NCBI RefSeq assembly: GCF_000195295.1
Contig: NC_015388.1
Coordinates: 2,356,001 to 2,420,000, forward strand
Reading direction: 5' to 3'
Origin: Desulfobacca acetoxidans DSM 11109
GTDB taxonomy: Bacteria; Desulfobacterota; Desulfobaccia; Desulfobaccales; Desulfobaccaceae
Length of the DNA stretch: 64,000 nt
Positions within the stretch are counted from its first letter, which is position 1; every line of letters begins with the position of its first letter. The position numbers and the translations under genes are program-made. Below are positions 9,621 to 16,029 of the stretch, in pieces. The notes beneath the pieces are model-generated. The model saw only the letters and a list, made by a program, of their open reading frames with translations, was not told the origin of the DNA and ran no database searches.

Positions 9621-9809
9621 ATGGCAAATCCGATGTGTCGACAATGCCCCCTGCGGGCCCGCTACGACCGCAACCCCCGATCATTGTTGGGTAGACTCTG
9701 GCGATGGCATGCCAACTGGTGCCCCGGCTGGAGGGCTTATATGAATTCTCTGCCCGAGGAAGAGAGGAAAGCCCTGGCCCAGAAATATGATTTGAAAAAA
9801 TTCCTCTAA
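9621..9809 (+). CDS. small basic protein with N-terminal CxxC
   Basis: A 62-residue protein starting MANPMCRQCPLRARYDRNPR and ending in a helical EEERKALAQKYDLKKFL. GAGAGGAGCTGAA lies directly before the ATG, which supports a real gene. The CxxC and a third Cys (WCPGW) suggest possible metal binding. It lies 97 bp after the ferredoxin-like gene in the same direction and may be co-transcribed. Function unknown. Confidence 0.7.
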   Translation: MANPMCRQCPLRARYDRNPRSLLGRLWRWHANWCPGWRAYMNSLPEEERKALAQKYDLKKFL

Positions 9810-9937
9810 TGCTCCCATAACTGCGAAAAAGGCCTGTCAAGCGAGACGGTATGGATTAACTCCCGGCCATTATCCTTGTTTCCCGCCAGACAATCGACCC
9901 GGGTGTGGTGGCAGCTATTATCATACTGTGAAAAAAA

Positions 9938-9966
9938 TTATTGACAAAACCTATTATTTGTAATAA
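9938..9966 (+). promoter_or_regulatory. predicted -35 element inside an inverted-repeat operator
   Basis: TTATTGACAAA and TTTGTAATAA form an imperfect inverted repeat (one bulged base) with an 8-bp centre. The consensus -35 hexamer TTGACA (9941-9946) lies in the left arm, and a weak -10 (TAACCT, 9964) follows at 17 bp. The arrangement suggests a repressor-controlled promoter for the RNA element just downstream. Confidence 0.4.
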
Positions 9967-9969
9967 CCT

Positions 9970-10092
9970 TCACAAGAGTTGATCAAGGGACCGAATCCCC
10001 TTAACTCGATATATAAAAAAGTAAAAAACACCGGCGGCCATGAAGGCTTCTAACCCCAGAAGGGGTCGAACTTTCATGGTTTTTTTTATTTT
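9970..10092 (+). ncRNA. candidate structured RNA or attenuated leader upstream of tonB
   Basis: About 120 nt with two hairpins and no ORF. Hairpin 1 (9976-10007) pairs GAGTT with AACTC and AAGGG with CCCTT. Hairpin 2 (10038-10079) is a long stem closed by CCATGAA/TTCATGG with ACCCC/GGGGT next to an AGAA loop, followed by eight Ts. A promoter-like sequence lies just upstream. It could be a free small RNA or a transcription attenuator for tonB, which starts 278 bp further on. I could not match it to a riboswitch family. Confidence 0.45.
10038..10092 (+). terminator. intrinsic terminator of the candidate RNA
   Basis: A strong imperfect hairpin of about 42 nt is followed by TTTTTTTTATTTTT. This is the clearest intrinsic terminator in the window. 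It would separate upstream transcription from tonB unless it is regulated. Confidence 0.75.
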
Positions 10093-10176
10093 TCTAATAT
10101 GTAATTATTATGCCTGATAAATGATTTACCGGTAGCATAGGCTTTCTGGCCTGTGCAGCAATCATTTTCCAACTGC

Positions 10177-10227
10177 GGCGGGATGCGCTTCACTTTGGCG
10201 TACGCCGATCTGCGATTCCCGCCCTAC
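10177..10227 (+). repeat. dispersed palindromic repeat (long REP-like form), copy 1
   Basis: A 51-bp unit running from GGCGGGATGCGCTTC to CGATTCCCGCCCTAC. The reverse complement at 12517-12567 matches it at most positions, so two inverted copies bracket tonB, cooT and the methyltransferase gene. The ends are complementary (GGCGGGA/TCCCGCC), so each copy can fold into a hairpin. Confidence 0.7.
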
Positions 10228-10291
10228 GCAACCGGCCGCGGTATTTTCTCAGTAATACTGCTGAGCCAGCGGTTAGAGTATGGGTATCCGG

Positions 10292-10323
10292 TTGAGATAA
10301 ATTATTTTAGTGAAATTTATATT
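10292..10323 (+). promoter_or_regulatory. possible tonB promoter overlapped by a 7-bp inverted repeat
   Basis: TTGAGA (10292-10297) and TTTATA (10316-10321) are spaced 18 bp. ATAAATT (10297-10303) and AATTTAT (10314-10320) form a perfect inverted repeat with a 10-bp centre across the spacer and -10. Such a wide palindrome would suit a dimeric or tetrameric repressor; which regulator binds is unknown. It ends about 46 bp before the tonB ATG. Confidence 0.35.
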
Positions 10324-10369
10324 CGTTTTATCAACACTCAAATGACGACGGAGTAATGGAATAACGGTT

Positions 10370-11023
10370 ATGCCAGTAGCAACGCGCTTCGGGGGAATTT
10401 TCATTTCTGCCCTATGTCACTGTCTTATCCTGCTCATTCCCATATCTCTGGCTACCAAGGTTTCCAAAACGTTTCCGCCGGTTGAATTTATCATGACTAT
10501 GGCGGAAAAGCCGATGGCCAGTGAACCGCCCCCCCGGACGGTGGAGCCGCCTAAACCGGAACCGGTGCGGCCCAAGCCAAAGATAAGACCGCAGCCCCGA
10601 CCGAAGCCGGTAGTTACGGAGCCGGTGGAAACCAAAACTTTTATACCTCAACCAATAACCGCCGCTCAACCATCACCTCCCATTTCCCCCCGGCGGACGG
10701 TAACTCGGGGGACCGGGGCCCCTACCGGCCCCCTGGTTACCGATTTCGGCAGCGCCACCGGCCCGGCCTTCCTGCGCCGGGTGATGCCGGTTTATCCAGA
10801 GATGGCCCGCCGTTTGGGAAAAGAGGGACGCGTGGTACTGCGGTTGTCAATCGATGCGCGGGGCAATCTTCGGGGAGTGGAGGTAATCCAGGGGGCCGGC
10901 TTCGGTTTTGAGGAGTCGGCTATGAGAGCCGTCAAACAATCCTCCTTCCGGCCAGCTATGGTCCAGGGGGAACCGAGGGATAGCATTGCCCGGCTGCCGA
11001 TCAAGTTTATCCTCAGGAATTGA
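10370..11023 (+). CDS. tonB: TonB family energy-transducing protein
   Basis: Inner-membrane protein that couples the ExbBD proton channel to outer-membrane receptors. The 217-residue product has one N-terminal membrane anchor (about 10-30), a long proline-rich periplasmic linker with PKPEPVRPKP-type repeats, and a C-terminal TonB domain. In that domain PVYPEMARRLGKEGRVVLRL and FRPAMVQGEP are recognisable. The partner exbB and exbD genes are 8-9 kb downstream, after two receptors, so this TonB is probably dedicated to this island. The TolA protein at 21.5 kb is a different paralogue. Confidence 0.9.
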   Translation: MPVATRFGGIFISALCHCLILLIPISLATKVSKTFPPVEFIMTMAEKPMASEPPPRTVEPPKPEPVRPKPKIRPQPRPKPVVTEPVETKTFIPQPITAAQPSPPISPRRTVTRGTGAPTGPLVTDFGSATGPAFLRRVMPVYPEMARRLGKEGRVVLRLSIDARGNLRGVEVIQGAGFGFEESAMRAVKQSSFRPAMVQGEPRDSIARLPIKFILRN

Positions 11024-11193
11024 TGACCAAGATCGGGCAGATACGCCGGCAATACTACGTGTTGCTCGAAATGCCTAACAGCGGCAATTGTCTTTACGTC
11101 ATTAACGGCCTGAGTGGTAATAACGGCGTTATAATAGTCAAACAAGCCTTAGCATTAAGGCTGAAACTGGAAAACTGCAGGAGGTGCTTTAAC

Positions 11194-11385
11194 ATGTGTG
11201 AAGCCACCGCATACATTCTTAGAAACGGCCAGGAGGAACTGCTGCTGCCGGATGTAGACCTTATCGAACCGGAAGAGGACGGTCTACTACGGTTAATCAG
11301 CATCTTCGGAGAACAGAGAGTGGTAAAGGCGGACTTCCTGAGGCTGAATCTGGCAGATCATAAGGTAATCCTCAAGGAAACCTAA
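11194..11385 (+). CDS. CooT family nickel-binding protein
   Basis: A 63-residue protein starting MCEATAYILRNGQEELL, matching the CooT family. Founding members are nickel-binding accessory proteins for CO dehydrogenase maturation that bind Ni(II) through the N-terminal Cys2, present here. The start is set by GCAGGAGG just upstream of the ATG at 11194; a longer frame from 11020 is rejected. Its position between tonB and two TonB receptors is the best single clue that the island handles nickel. The metal assignment comes from family knowledge, not from this sequence alone. Confidence 0.85.
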   Translation: MCEATAYILRNGQEELLLPDVDLIEPEEDGLLRLISIFGEQRVVKADFLRLNLADHKVILKET

Positions 11386-11409
11386 AAAGGCGAAAAGATA
11401 ATAAAGATC

Positions 11410-11561
11410 AGGGCAGGGGCTGACCTTGGCGGGGAGACCCTGCCCTGATGGGGAATTGGCCTGAGGAGGGGTTGCACACCCGCGTCTGTACCAACGCCCC
11501 TATTGTTATTTTACGGATAGAAAGGGGTGAGGGCAAGAGAAAAATAGGGGGAGGAAAAAAG
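11410..11561 (+). repeat. conserved leader element, copy 1 (upstream of the methyltransferase)
   Basis: The element opens with a hairpin in which GGGCAGGG (11411) pairs with CCCTGCCC, then a GATGGGGAATTGGCC block. A second hairpin (CCCCT...AGGGG) follows, then GGGGGAGGAAAAAAG as ribosome site for a GTG start. It is identical to copy 2 across the leader, and identity continues past the GTG to about 11587, into the signal-peptide codons. It may act as a cis-regulatory RNA. No known riboswitch core was recognised. Confidence 0.6.
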
Positions 11562-12434
11562 GTGAAATTCATTCGGAGAGGCACGATTTTGCTGTTGTCG
11601 GTTCTCATTTTGCCGTCACTGCTTTATGCCCAGGAGCAGCAAAAAGAGCAGGTCATCTATGACCACGATCGGATAAAGGACGAGATGTCAAGACGCTGGG
11701 ATCCAGAAAAATATGATAAATATCCAGGACATATCGTGCAACAAGGAGAAGAAGCCGCAGCCTGGCAGGAGCTTTTTGGCAAACTAATTACCGGCAAAGG
11801 TCTAAGAATATTGGATGCCGGCTGCGGCACCGGTGAAATCAGCTTCCTGCTGGCCGGCATGGGACACGAGGTCTACGGTATCGACATTTCTCCCAGAATG
11901 GTGGATAGAGCCAAGGAGAAAGCCGAAACCAAGACCGAGAGTGACATTGGCCGCCGTGTCCATTTCCAATTGGGGGACGCCGAAAAACCGCCTTTTGAAG
12001 AAGGGTTTTTCGACGTTGTAGTTTGCAAACACGTACTGTGGGCACTCCCCTCACCCCAGACGGCCTTAGACAGTTGGACGAGGGTTATCAAAGAAAACGG
12101 CAAGGTCATTGTAATCGACGCCCTCTGGGACGACGGGAGTCTGGTGACAAGCCTGAGAAGAAAGGTGGGAAGGTGGCTGATGTACGTCTTCGAGAAAAGA
12201 GATCTTTCCAGTAGTCATTATTCTCCTGCCTTGCAAGCCTCGTTGCCGCATGCCAAAGGCGTCCCCCTGGGAAAGGCCAAAACCTATTTGGAACAGGCGG
12301 GACTGTGTGATATCCAGGACGTGGATTTGAACTATTTAAGCGATATACAGAAGAAAGACATGCCGTTCTGGTACCGGATCAGCCGCAACTGGGACTACTA
12401 CGCCGTCTGCGGCCAAAAGCCGTTAGAAAAATAG
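11562..12434 (+). CDS. SAM-dependent methyltransferase preceded by a signal peptide
   Basis: A class I methyltransferase with SAM-binding motif LDAGCGTGEISFLL, followed by HEVYGIDISPRMVDRAKEK and the acidic loop FDVVVCKHVLWALP. From the GTG at 11562 (strong ribosome site) the 290-residue product starts with the signal peptide VKFIRRGTILLLSVLILPSL ending at LYAQEQ. That signal is nearly identical to the receptor's at 12982. A cytosolic form could start at ATG 11685 (MSRRWDPEKY). Relatives of this methyltransferase are often found beside metal-chelate transporters, from general knowledge. An exported methyltransferase would lack SAM, so the signal may be a by-product of duplication. Confidence 0.85.
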   Translation: MKFIRRGTILLLSVLILPSLLYAQEQQKEQVIYDHDRIKDEMSRRWDPEKYDKYPGHIVQQGEEAAAWQELFGKLITGKGLRILDAGCGTGEISFLLAGMGHEVYGIDISPRMVDRAKEKAETKTESDIGRRVHFQLGDAEKPPFEEGFFDVVVCKHVLWALPSPQTALDSWTRVIKENGKVIVIDALWDDGSLVTSLRRKVGRWLMYVFEKRDLSSSHYSPALQASLPHAKGVPLGKAKTYLEQAGLCDIQDVDLNYLSDIQKKDMPFWYRISRNWDYYAVCGQKPLEK

Positions 12435-12482
12435 TAACACATTTAGTTAAATGAAATTAAGCCTGAATTATTCAGAAAATAC

Positions 12483-12567
12483 AGTGGTCAGTGACCAGTT
12501 GCCAGTGGCCAGTTGCGTAGGGCGCGAATCGCAGATCGGCGTAAGCCAAAGCGAAGCGCATCACGCC
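12483..12567. repeat. degenerate 7-bp repeats and inverted copy 2 of the REP-like element
   Basis: 12483-12515 has staggered CCAGTGG/CAGTTGC-type units (GTGGTCAGTGACCAGTTGCC). 12517-12567 (GTAGGGCGCGAATCGCAGAT to CATCACGCC) is the inverted partner of 10177-10227. The rest of the 12435-12829 gap holds another short hairpin repeat (GTAGGATGGGCAACGCCTAC, 12655-12674) and no convincing gene; minus-strand frames across it are not supported. Confidence 0.6.
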
Positions 12568-12829
12568 TTCTGGGATGCTCCGACACCCATTTTCATGGTT
12601 CGGGGGGGTGACCCGCGGGTAATGGCAATCATCAAAAGATTGAGGTTCCTAAATGTAGGATGGGCAACGCCTACCATTTCTTGATCTGTTCTCTCAAGTA
12701 GCTGAAGTATTACGAACAATAACTCTTGGTGCCCAGGCTTTCTAATCTGTGATGGAGCAGTACTATTAAAGAGAAGAAGGCGAAAGACCCAAGCGATAAC
12801 TTGATAATGAGTACAAATAAGATCAATGC

Positions 12830-12981
12830 AGGGCAGGGGCTGACCTTGGCGGGGAGACCCTGCCCTGATGGGGAATTGGCCTGAGGAGGGGTTGCACACC
12901 CGCGTCTGTACCAACGCCCCTATTGTTATTTTACGGATAGAAAGGGGTGAGGGCAAGAGAAAAATAGGGGGAGGAAAAAAG
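12830..12981 (+). repeat. conserved leader element, copy 2 (upstream of the first receptor)
   Basis: Same sequence as copy 1 at a constant offset of 1420 bp, with no mismatch over the leader. It ends at the ribosome site of the receptor gene. The duplication covers leader, ribosome site and signal-peptide codons (to about 13055), after which the two genes are unrelated. Confidence 0.65.
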
Positions 12982-15009
12982 GTGAAATTCATTCGGAGAG
13001 GCACGATCTTGCTATTGTCGGTTCTCATCCTGCCGGCACTGCTTTATGCCCAGGAAAAGTTTCAGGAGCAGACAATCGATGAAATAGTGGTGGAAAGTGA
13101 ACGCCTGGTGAAGGAGCAGGGCAAGGTAACCATTAGGTCCGAAGGTCTGCCAGCGGAGGTGAATATAATCACCAGGGATGATCTTGAACATACGCCCTAT
13201 ACGGGAGATTATCTCGATATGTTGCGAAACGTGCCGGGAGTAAATATCGCAAAATACACCGGCGGCAATTACGGCGATGGAATTTCTATGCGTGGGTTTA
13301 CTGGCGGCGCCCATGGGGCGAATACTGCCTTTTTCGTGGACGGTATGCCCATGAATGTCATGGCCTATGTCCATGGAATGCAAGATATTGCCTGGCTGGT
13401 GCCGGAAATGATCGAACGCATCGAGGTCATCAAAGGGCCGTTCTCGGCGCTCTATGGCGATTTTGGCTTAGGCGGGGTCATCAATATCATCACCAAAAAA
13501 TCAGAAAGTGGTCCCACTGTTGGGTTATATGGAGGGACTTGGGGAACTGGTCAGGGAATCGGAGTCTTTAGCGATCCGTCTTACAAAGTAACTCCTTTTT
13601 TGGTATGGGAGGGCTATACCCGACAGGGATATCGGGACAATAATGATTTCGAGCGGGGGCAGTTTTTTAACAAATTCACTACCCCTTTGGGGGAAGGGTA
13701 TCTATCGCTGCGAGCCCACTACGTGGCCAGAACTTGGGGTGATCCGGGTTACATCTCGATAAACAAAATAAAAACAGGTCTAATCAGCCGGACAAGCGCG
13801 GTAAGCCCATACGATCGAGGCGATAGCGAAATGGCCGATGTGGTTTTGAACTACTCCCCCAAAGATGACGAACAAGGCTTTTACGGCACACTCTACTATG
13901 CCTATTATGGCATCGACACTGGCAGGACATGGGATGGATACACGCAGAGTCGGAAGGACAGCTTCTCAAACTATTGGGGTTGGAAGCTGTTTTATAATTA
14001 CCAGCCCTTTGACAATCTGTCTGTGATTGTCGGTGATGATCTGCGCTATGATCAGATCAATGCCAAAGAATGGGATACCATTGCATATTATAATTATCTG
14101 AATACAACCCGTAACCAAGAATTTCATTATTTCAGTACTGGTATATTCAGTCAGGTACAATATAAGCCCTTTTCTTTCCTAAAACTCTTAGGTGGTCTGC
14201 GCTTCGACCAATTTCAAATCGAAGTGAACAATAAGCTTGTGCCCCAGAATTCCGGTAATTGTAGCCCCAATTTGTGGAGTCCCAAATTTGGTTTGGTACT
14301 TACACCTTATAAAGATATCAATATCTTCGCCAACAAAGGGCGGGGTTTCCGTTCACCCAGCGAAGACGAGTTGTCTCCGTCAACTCCAGCCCAAAATGCT
14401 AATTATACTATGGGCCTGCCCAAGCTTGATACGTGGGATGTGGGCTTCAACGCGCTTTTCCTGAAACGATTATATGTCGCTTTTGACTATTATAACACCC
14501 TGTATCAGGGGGAACCGTGGCAAGATCCAATAACCTTAACTTATTACAACTTAGGTACTTCCAAACGTACCGGCCTCGAGATAGAAACCAAGATTTTCCT
14601 CACCAAGGAACTGTCGCTCTACGGTAGTTACTCTCATGTGCGGGCGCGCTTGAAAAATCCTCCTACCCCTGATGCCTGTTATGTTCCTTATATCCCAGCA
14701 GATATGGGAATCATCGGATTACAATTCAGGAAGCCCTGGGATCAAAACAATCAGCAGTTAAGCCTAGATTTTTACTATCGACTCTTGGGCCGAAGCCCCG
14801 CCAATTCTACTGCTACTCTCATAGGATCAAAATTTGAACAATATTCTTCAAGGTTGGCCTATCGCTATAAAAATTGGACCGCCTCAGTGGATGTTACATT
14901 AACCCCACGCCACTATTCCTCGGAAATCTACGTGGACGTCGGTTCGTTGTATTATCCCCCATTACCTTTTTTGGAGGTCTTGGGCGGACTAAAATACCGG
15001 TTTAATTAA
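12982..15009 (+). CDS. TonB-dependent outer-membrane receptor, predicted nickel/cobalt (copy 1)
   Basis: A 675-residue protein starting at GTG 12982, set by the GGGGGAGGAAAAAAG site. It has a signal peptide to about residue 23 (LYAQ), a TonB box around IDEIVV, a plug domain (PAEVNIITRDDLEHTPYTGD, then RIEVIKGPFSALYGDFGLGG) and a 22-strand-type barrel ending in an aromatic-rich strand (LGGLKYRFN). The plug loop has Met/His-rich segments such as DGMPMNVMAYVHGMQD, which would suit soft-metal binding. It is followed 73 bp later by a DUF4198 gene, a pairing repeated downstream. Metal specificity is inferred from neighbours. Confidence 0.9.
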   Translation: MKFIRRGTILLLSVLILPALLYAQEKFQEQTIDEIVVESERLVKEQGKVTIRSEGLPAEVNIITRDDLEHTPYTGDYLDMLRNVPGVNIAKYTGGNYGDGISMRGFTGGAHGANTAFFVDGMPMNVMAYVHGMQDIAWLVPEMIERIEVIKGPFSALYGDFGLGGVINIITKKSESGPTVGLYGGTWGTGQGIGVFSDPSYKVTPFLVWEGYTRQGYRDNNDFERGQFFNKFTTPLGEGYLSLRAHYVARTWGDPGYISINKIKTGLISRTSAVSPYDRGDSEMADVVLNYSPKDDEQGFYGTLYYAYYGIDTGRTWDGYTQSRKDSFSNYWGWKLFYNYQPFDNLSVIVGDDLRYDQINAKEWDTIAYYNYLNTTRNQEFHYFSTGIFSQVQYKPFSFLKLLGGLRFDQFQIEVNNKLVPQNSGNCSPNLWSPKFGLVLTPYKDINIFANKGRGFRSPSEDELSPSTPAQNANYTMGLPKLDTWDVGFNALFLKRLYVAFDYYNTLYQGEPWQDPITLTYYNLGTSKRTGLEIETKIFLTKELSLYGSYSHVRARLKNPPTPDACYVPYIPADMGIIGLQFRKPWDQNNQQLSLDFYYRLLGRSPANSTATLIGSKFEQYSSRLAYRYKNWTASVDVTLTPRHYSSEIYVDVGSLYYPPLPFLEVLGGLKYRFN

Positions 15010-15082
15010 ACAACATTTGCTTATTGGAAGTTTATTGCAAAAAACTGTTTCTTAAAGATCACCAACTTAAGGGAGAAATCTT

Positions 15083-15781
15083 ATGAAAAAAGCAGTTATG
15101 CTGGCGTTGGCCTTAACCCTGGTTTCCGCTGCTACTCTTTACGCCCACGACACCTGGGTGGCCAGAGACGGCGGCACATACGTGGTGATGTGGGGCCACG
15201 ACGGTAAAAGCGATCCCTACAAGGCGGATTTCATCAAGGCGGCCAAGGGCATAGACGCCTCCGGAAAAGATCTGTCGGTAATGGTAAAAGACAAGGGCAC
15301 CAGCGCCACCCTGGTCATGCCCCAGGAACCGGCTCTGGTCATCGTGGTGTTTAACTCGGGCCCCTGGGTCAAGACTCCTGAAGGCTGGAAAAATGTATCC
15401 AAACGCGGCGTCAAAGATGTCCTCCAGTCCATAAAAGGGGAAACCTTCAGCAAGAATCTCTGGGAGTGGAACAACAGCTTCACCCAACCGGTGGGCGGCA
15501 AGATGGAACTGGTGCCATTAAAAAATCCCCTGGCTCTGAAAGTGGGGGACAAGCTGCCTTTTCAAGTTCTGTATGACGGCAGACCCTTGCCCGGGGCCAC
15601 AGTGGGAGCGGAAGGAGTGGAGAAGGACTCTCTGAAAACCGACAAGGACGGGAAGGCCGAAGTGGTCATCAAAAAGAACGGGCTTAACATAGTAAAAGCT
15701 ACTCGCAAGACCGATACGCCCAATGACCCCGATGCCGATATGCTTTACAAATCGGCCACTATCGCCTTTGAAGTGAAGTAA
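15083..15781 (+). CDS. DUF4198 periplasmic protein, NikK-like (copy 1)
   Basis: A 232-residue secreted protein. The signal peptide ends ...ATLYA and the mature chain would start HDTW, placing a histidine at the free N-terminus, where it can bind metal. A second conserved cluster is WGHDGKSDPY near 33-42. DUF4198 proteins are linked to nickel/cobalt uptake (NikK-type) in genome-context studies. A C-terminal Ig-like segment (LPGATVGAEG, then LKTDKDGKAEV) is visible. GGGAGAAATCTT precedes the ATG. Likely role: binds the metal delivered by the receptor upstream. Confidence 0.85.
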   Translation: MKKAVMLALALTLVSAATLYAHDTWVARDGGTYVVMWGHDGKSDPYKADFIKAAKGIDASGKDLSVMVKDKGTSATLVMPQEPALVIVVFNSGPWVKTPEGWKNVSKRGVKDVLQSIKGETFSKNLWEWNNSFTQPVGGKMELVPLKNPLALKVGDKLPFQVLYDGRPLPGATVGAEGVEKDSLKTDKDGKAEVVIKKNGLNIVKATRKTDTPNDPDADMLYKSATIAFEVK

Positions 15782-15885
15782 GCATCGGATCACCTGATGA
15801 AGATGAGGATAAAGAATATTGAAGTGCAGAGAGAGAGCTCGGACCTGGGGGATGGTTCGACTTCGGCACCAGGAGAATAAACACA

Positions 15886-16029
15886 AGGGCAGGGGCTGAC
15901 CGTGGCGGGGAGACCCTGCCCTGATGGGGAATTGGCCTAAGGAGGATCCAAAGATCGGCGTATTGACGAGCACCCCTGTTGTCATTTTATGCATCAGAGG
16001 GGGTGATACCAAGGCAAAAGGGGGAGGCT
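15886..16029 (+). repeat. conserved leader element, copy 3 (upstream of the second receptor)
   Basis: The first ~60 bp match copies 1 and 2 almost exactly (one G for T in the loop, AA for GA near 15939), so the first hairpin is intact. The second part has diverged in sequence but keeps the hairpin: CACCCCT pairs with AGAGGGGGTG where copies 1 and 2 have CCCCT and AGGGG. It ends in GGGGGAGGCT before the GTG at 16030. Retained pairing with changed bases suggests selection on RNA structure. Confidence 0.55.

Noticed and set aside
9970-10092. NiCo (czcD) riboswitch before tonB
   Set aside because: The two-hairpin layout lacks the four-way junction of that family as I recall it.
11410-11470. Cobalamin riboswitch in the repeated leader
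   Set aside because: GGGGAGACCCTGCCC recalls the 3' end of the B12 element, but the core with the GCCACTG box is absent upstream in all three copies.
12561-13028. 155-codon minus-strand frame
   Set aside because: It is antisense to the duplicated leader and signal peptide; its copy at 11408-11608 shows the same artefact.
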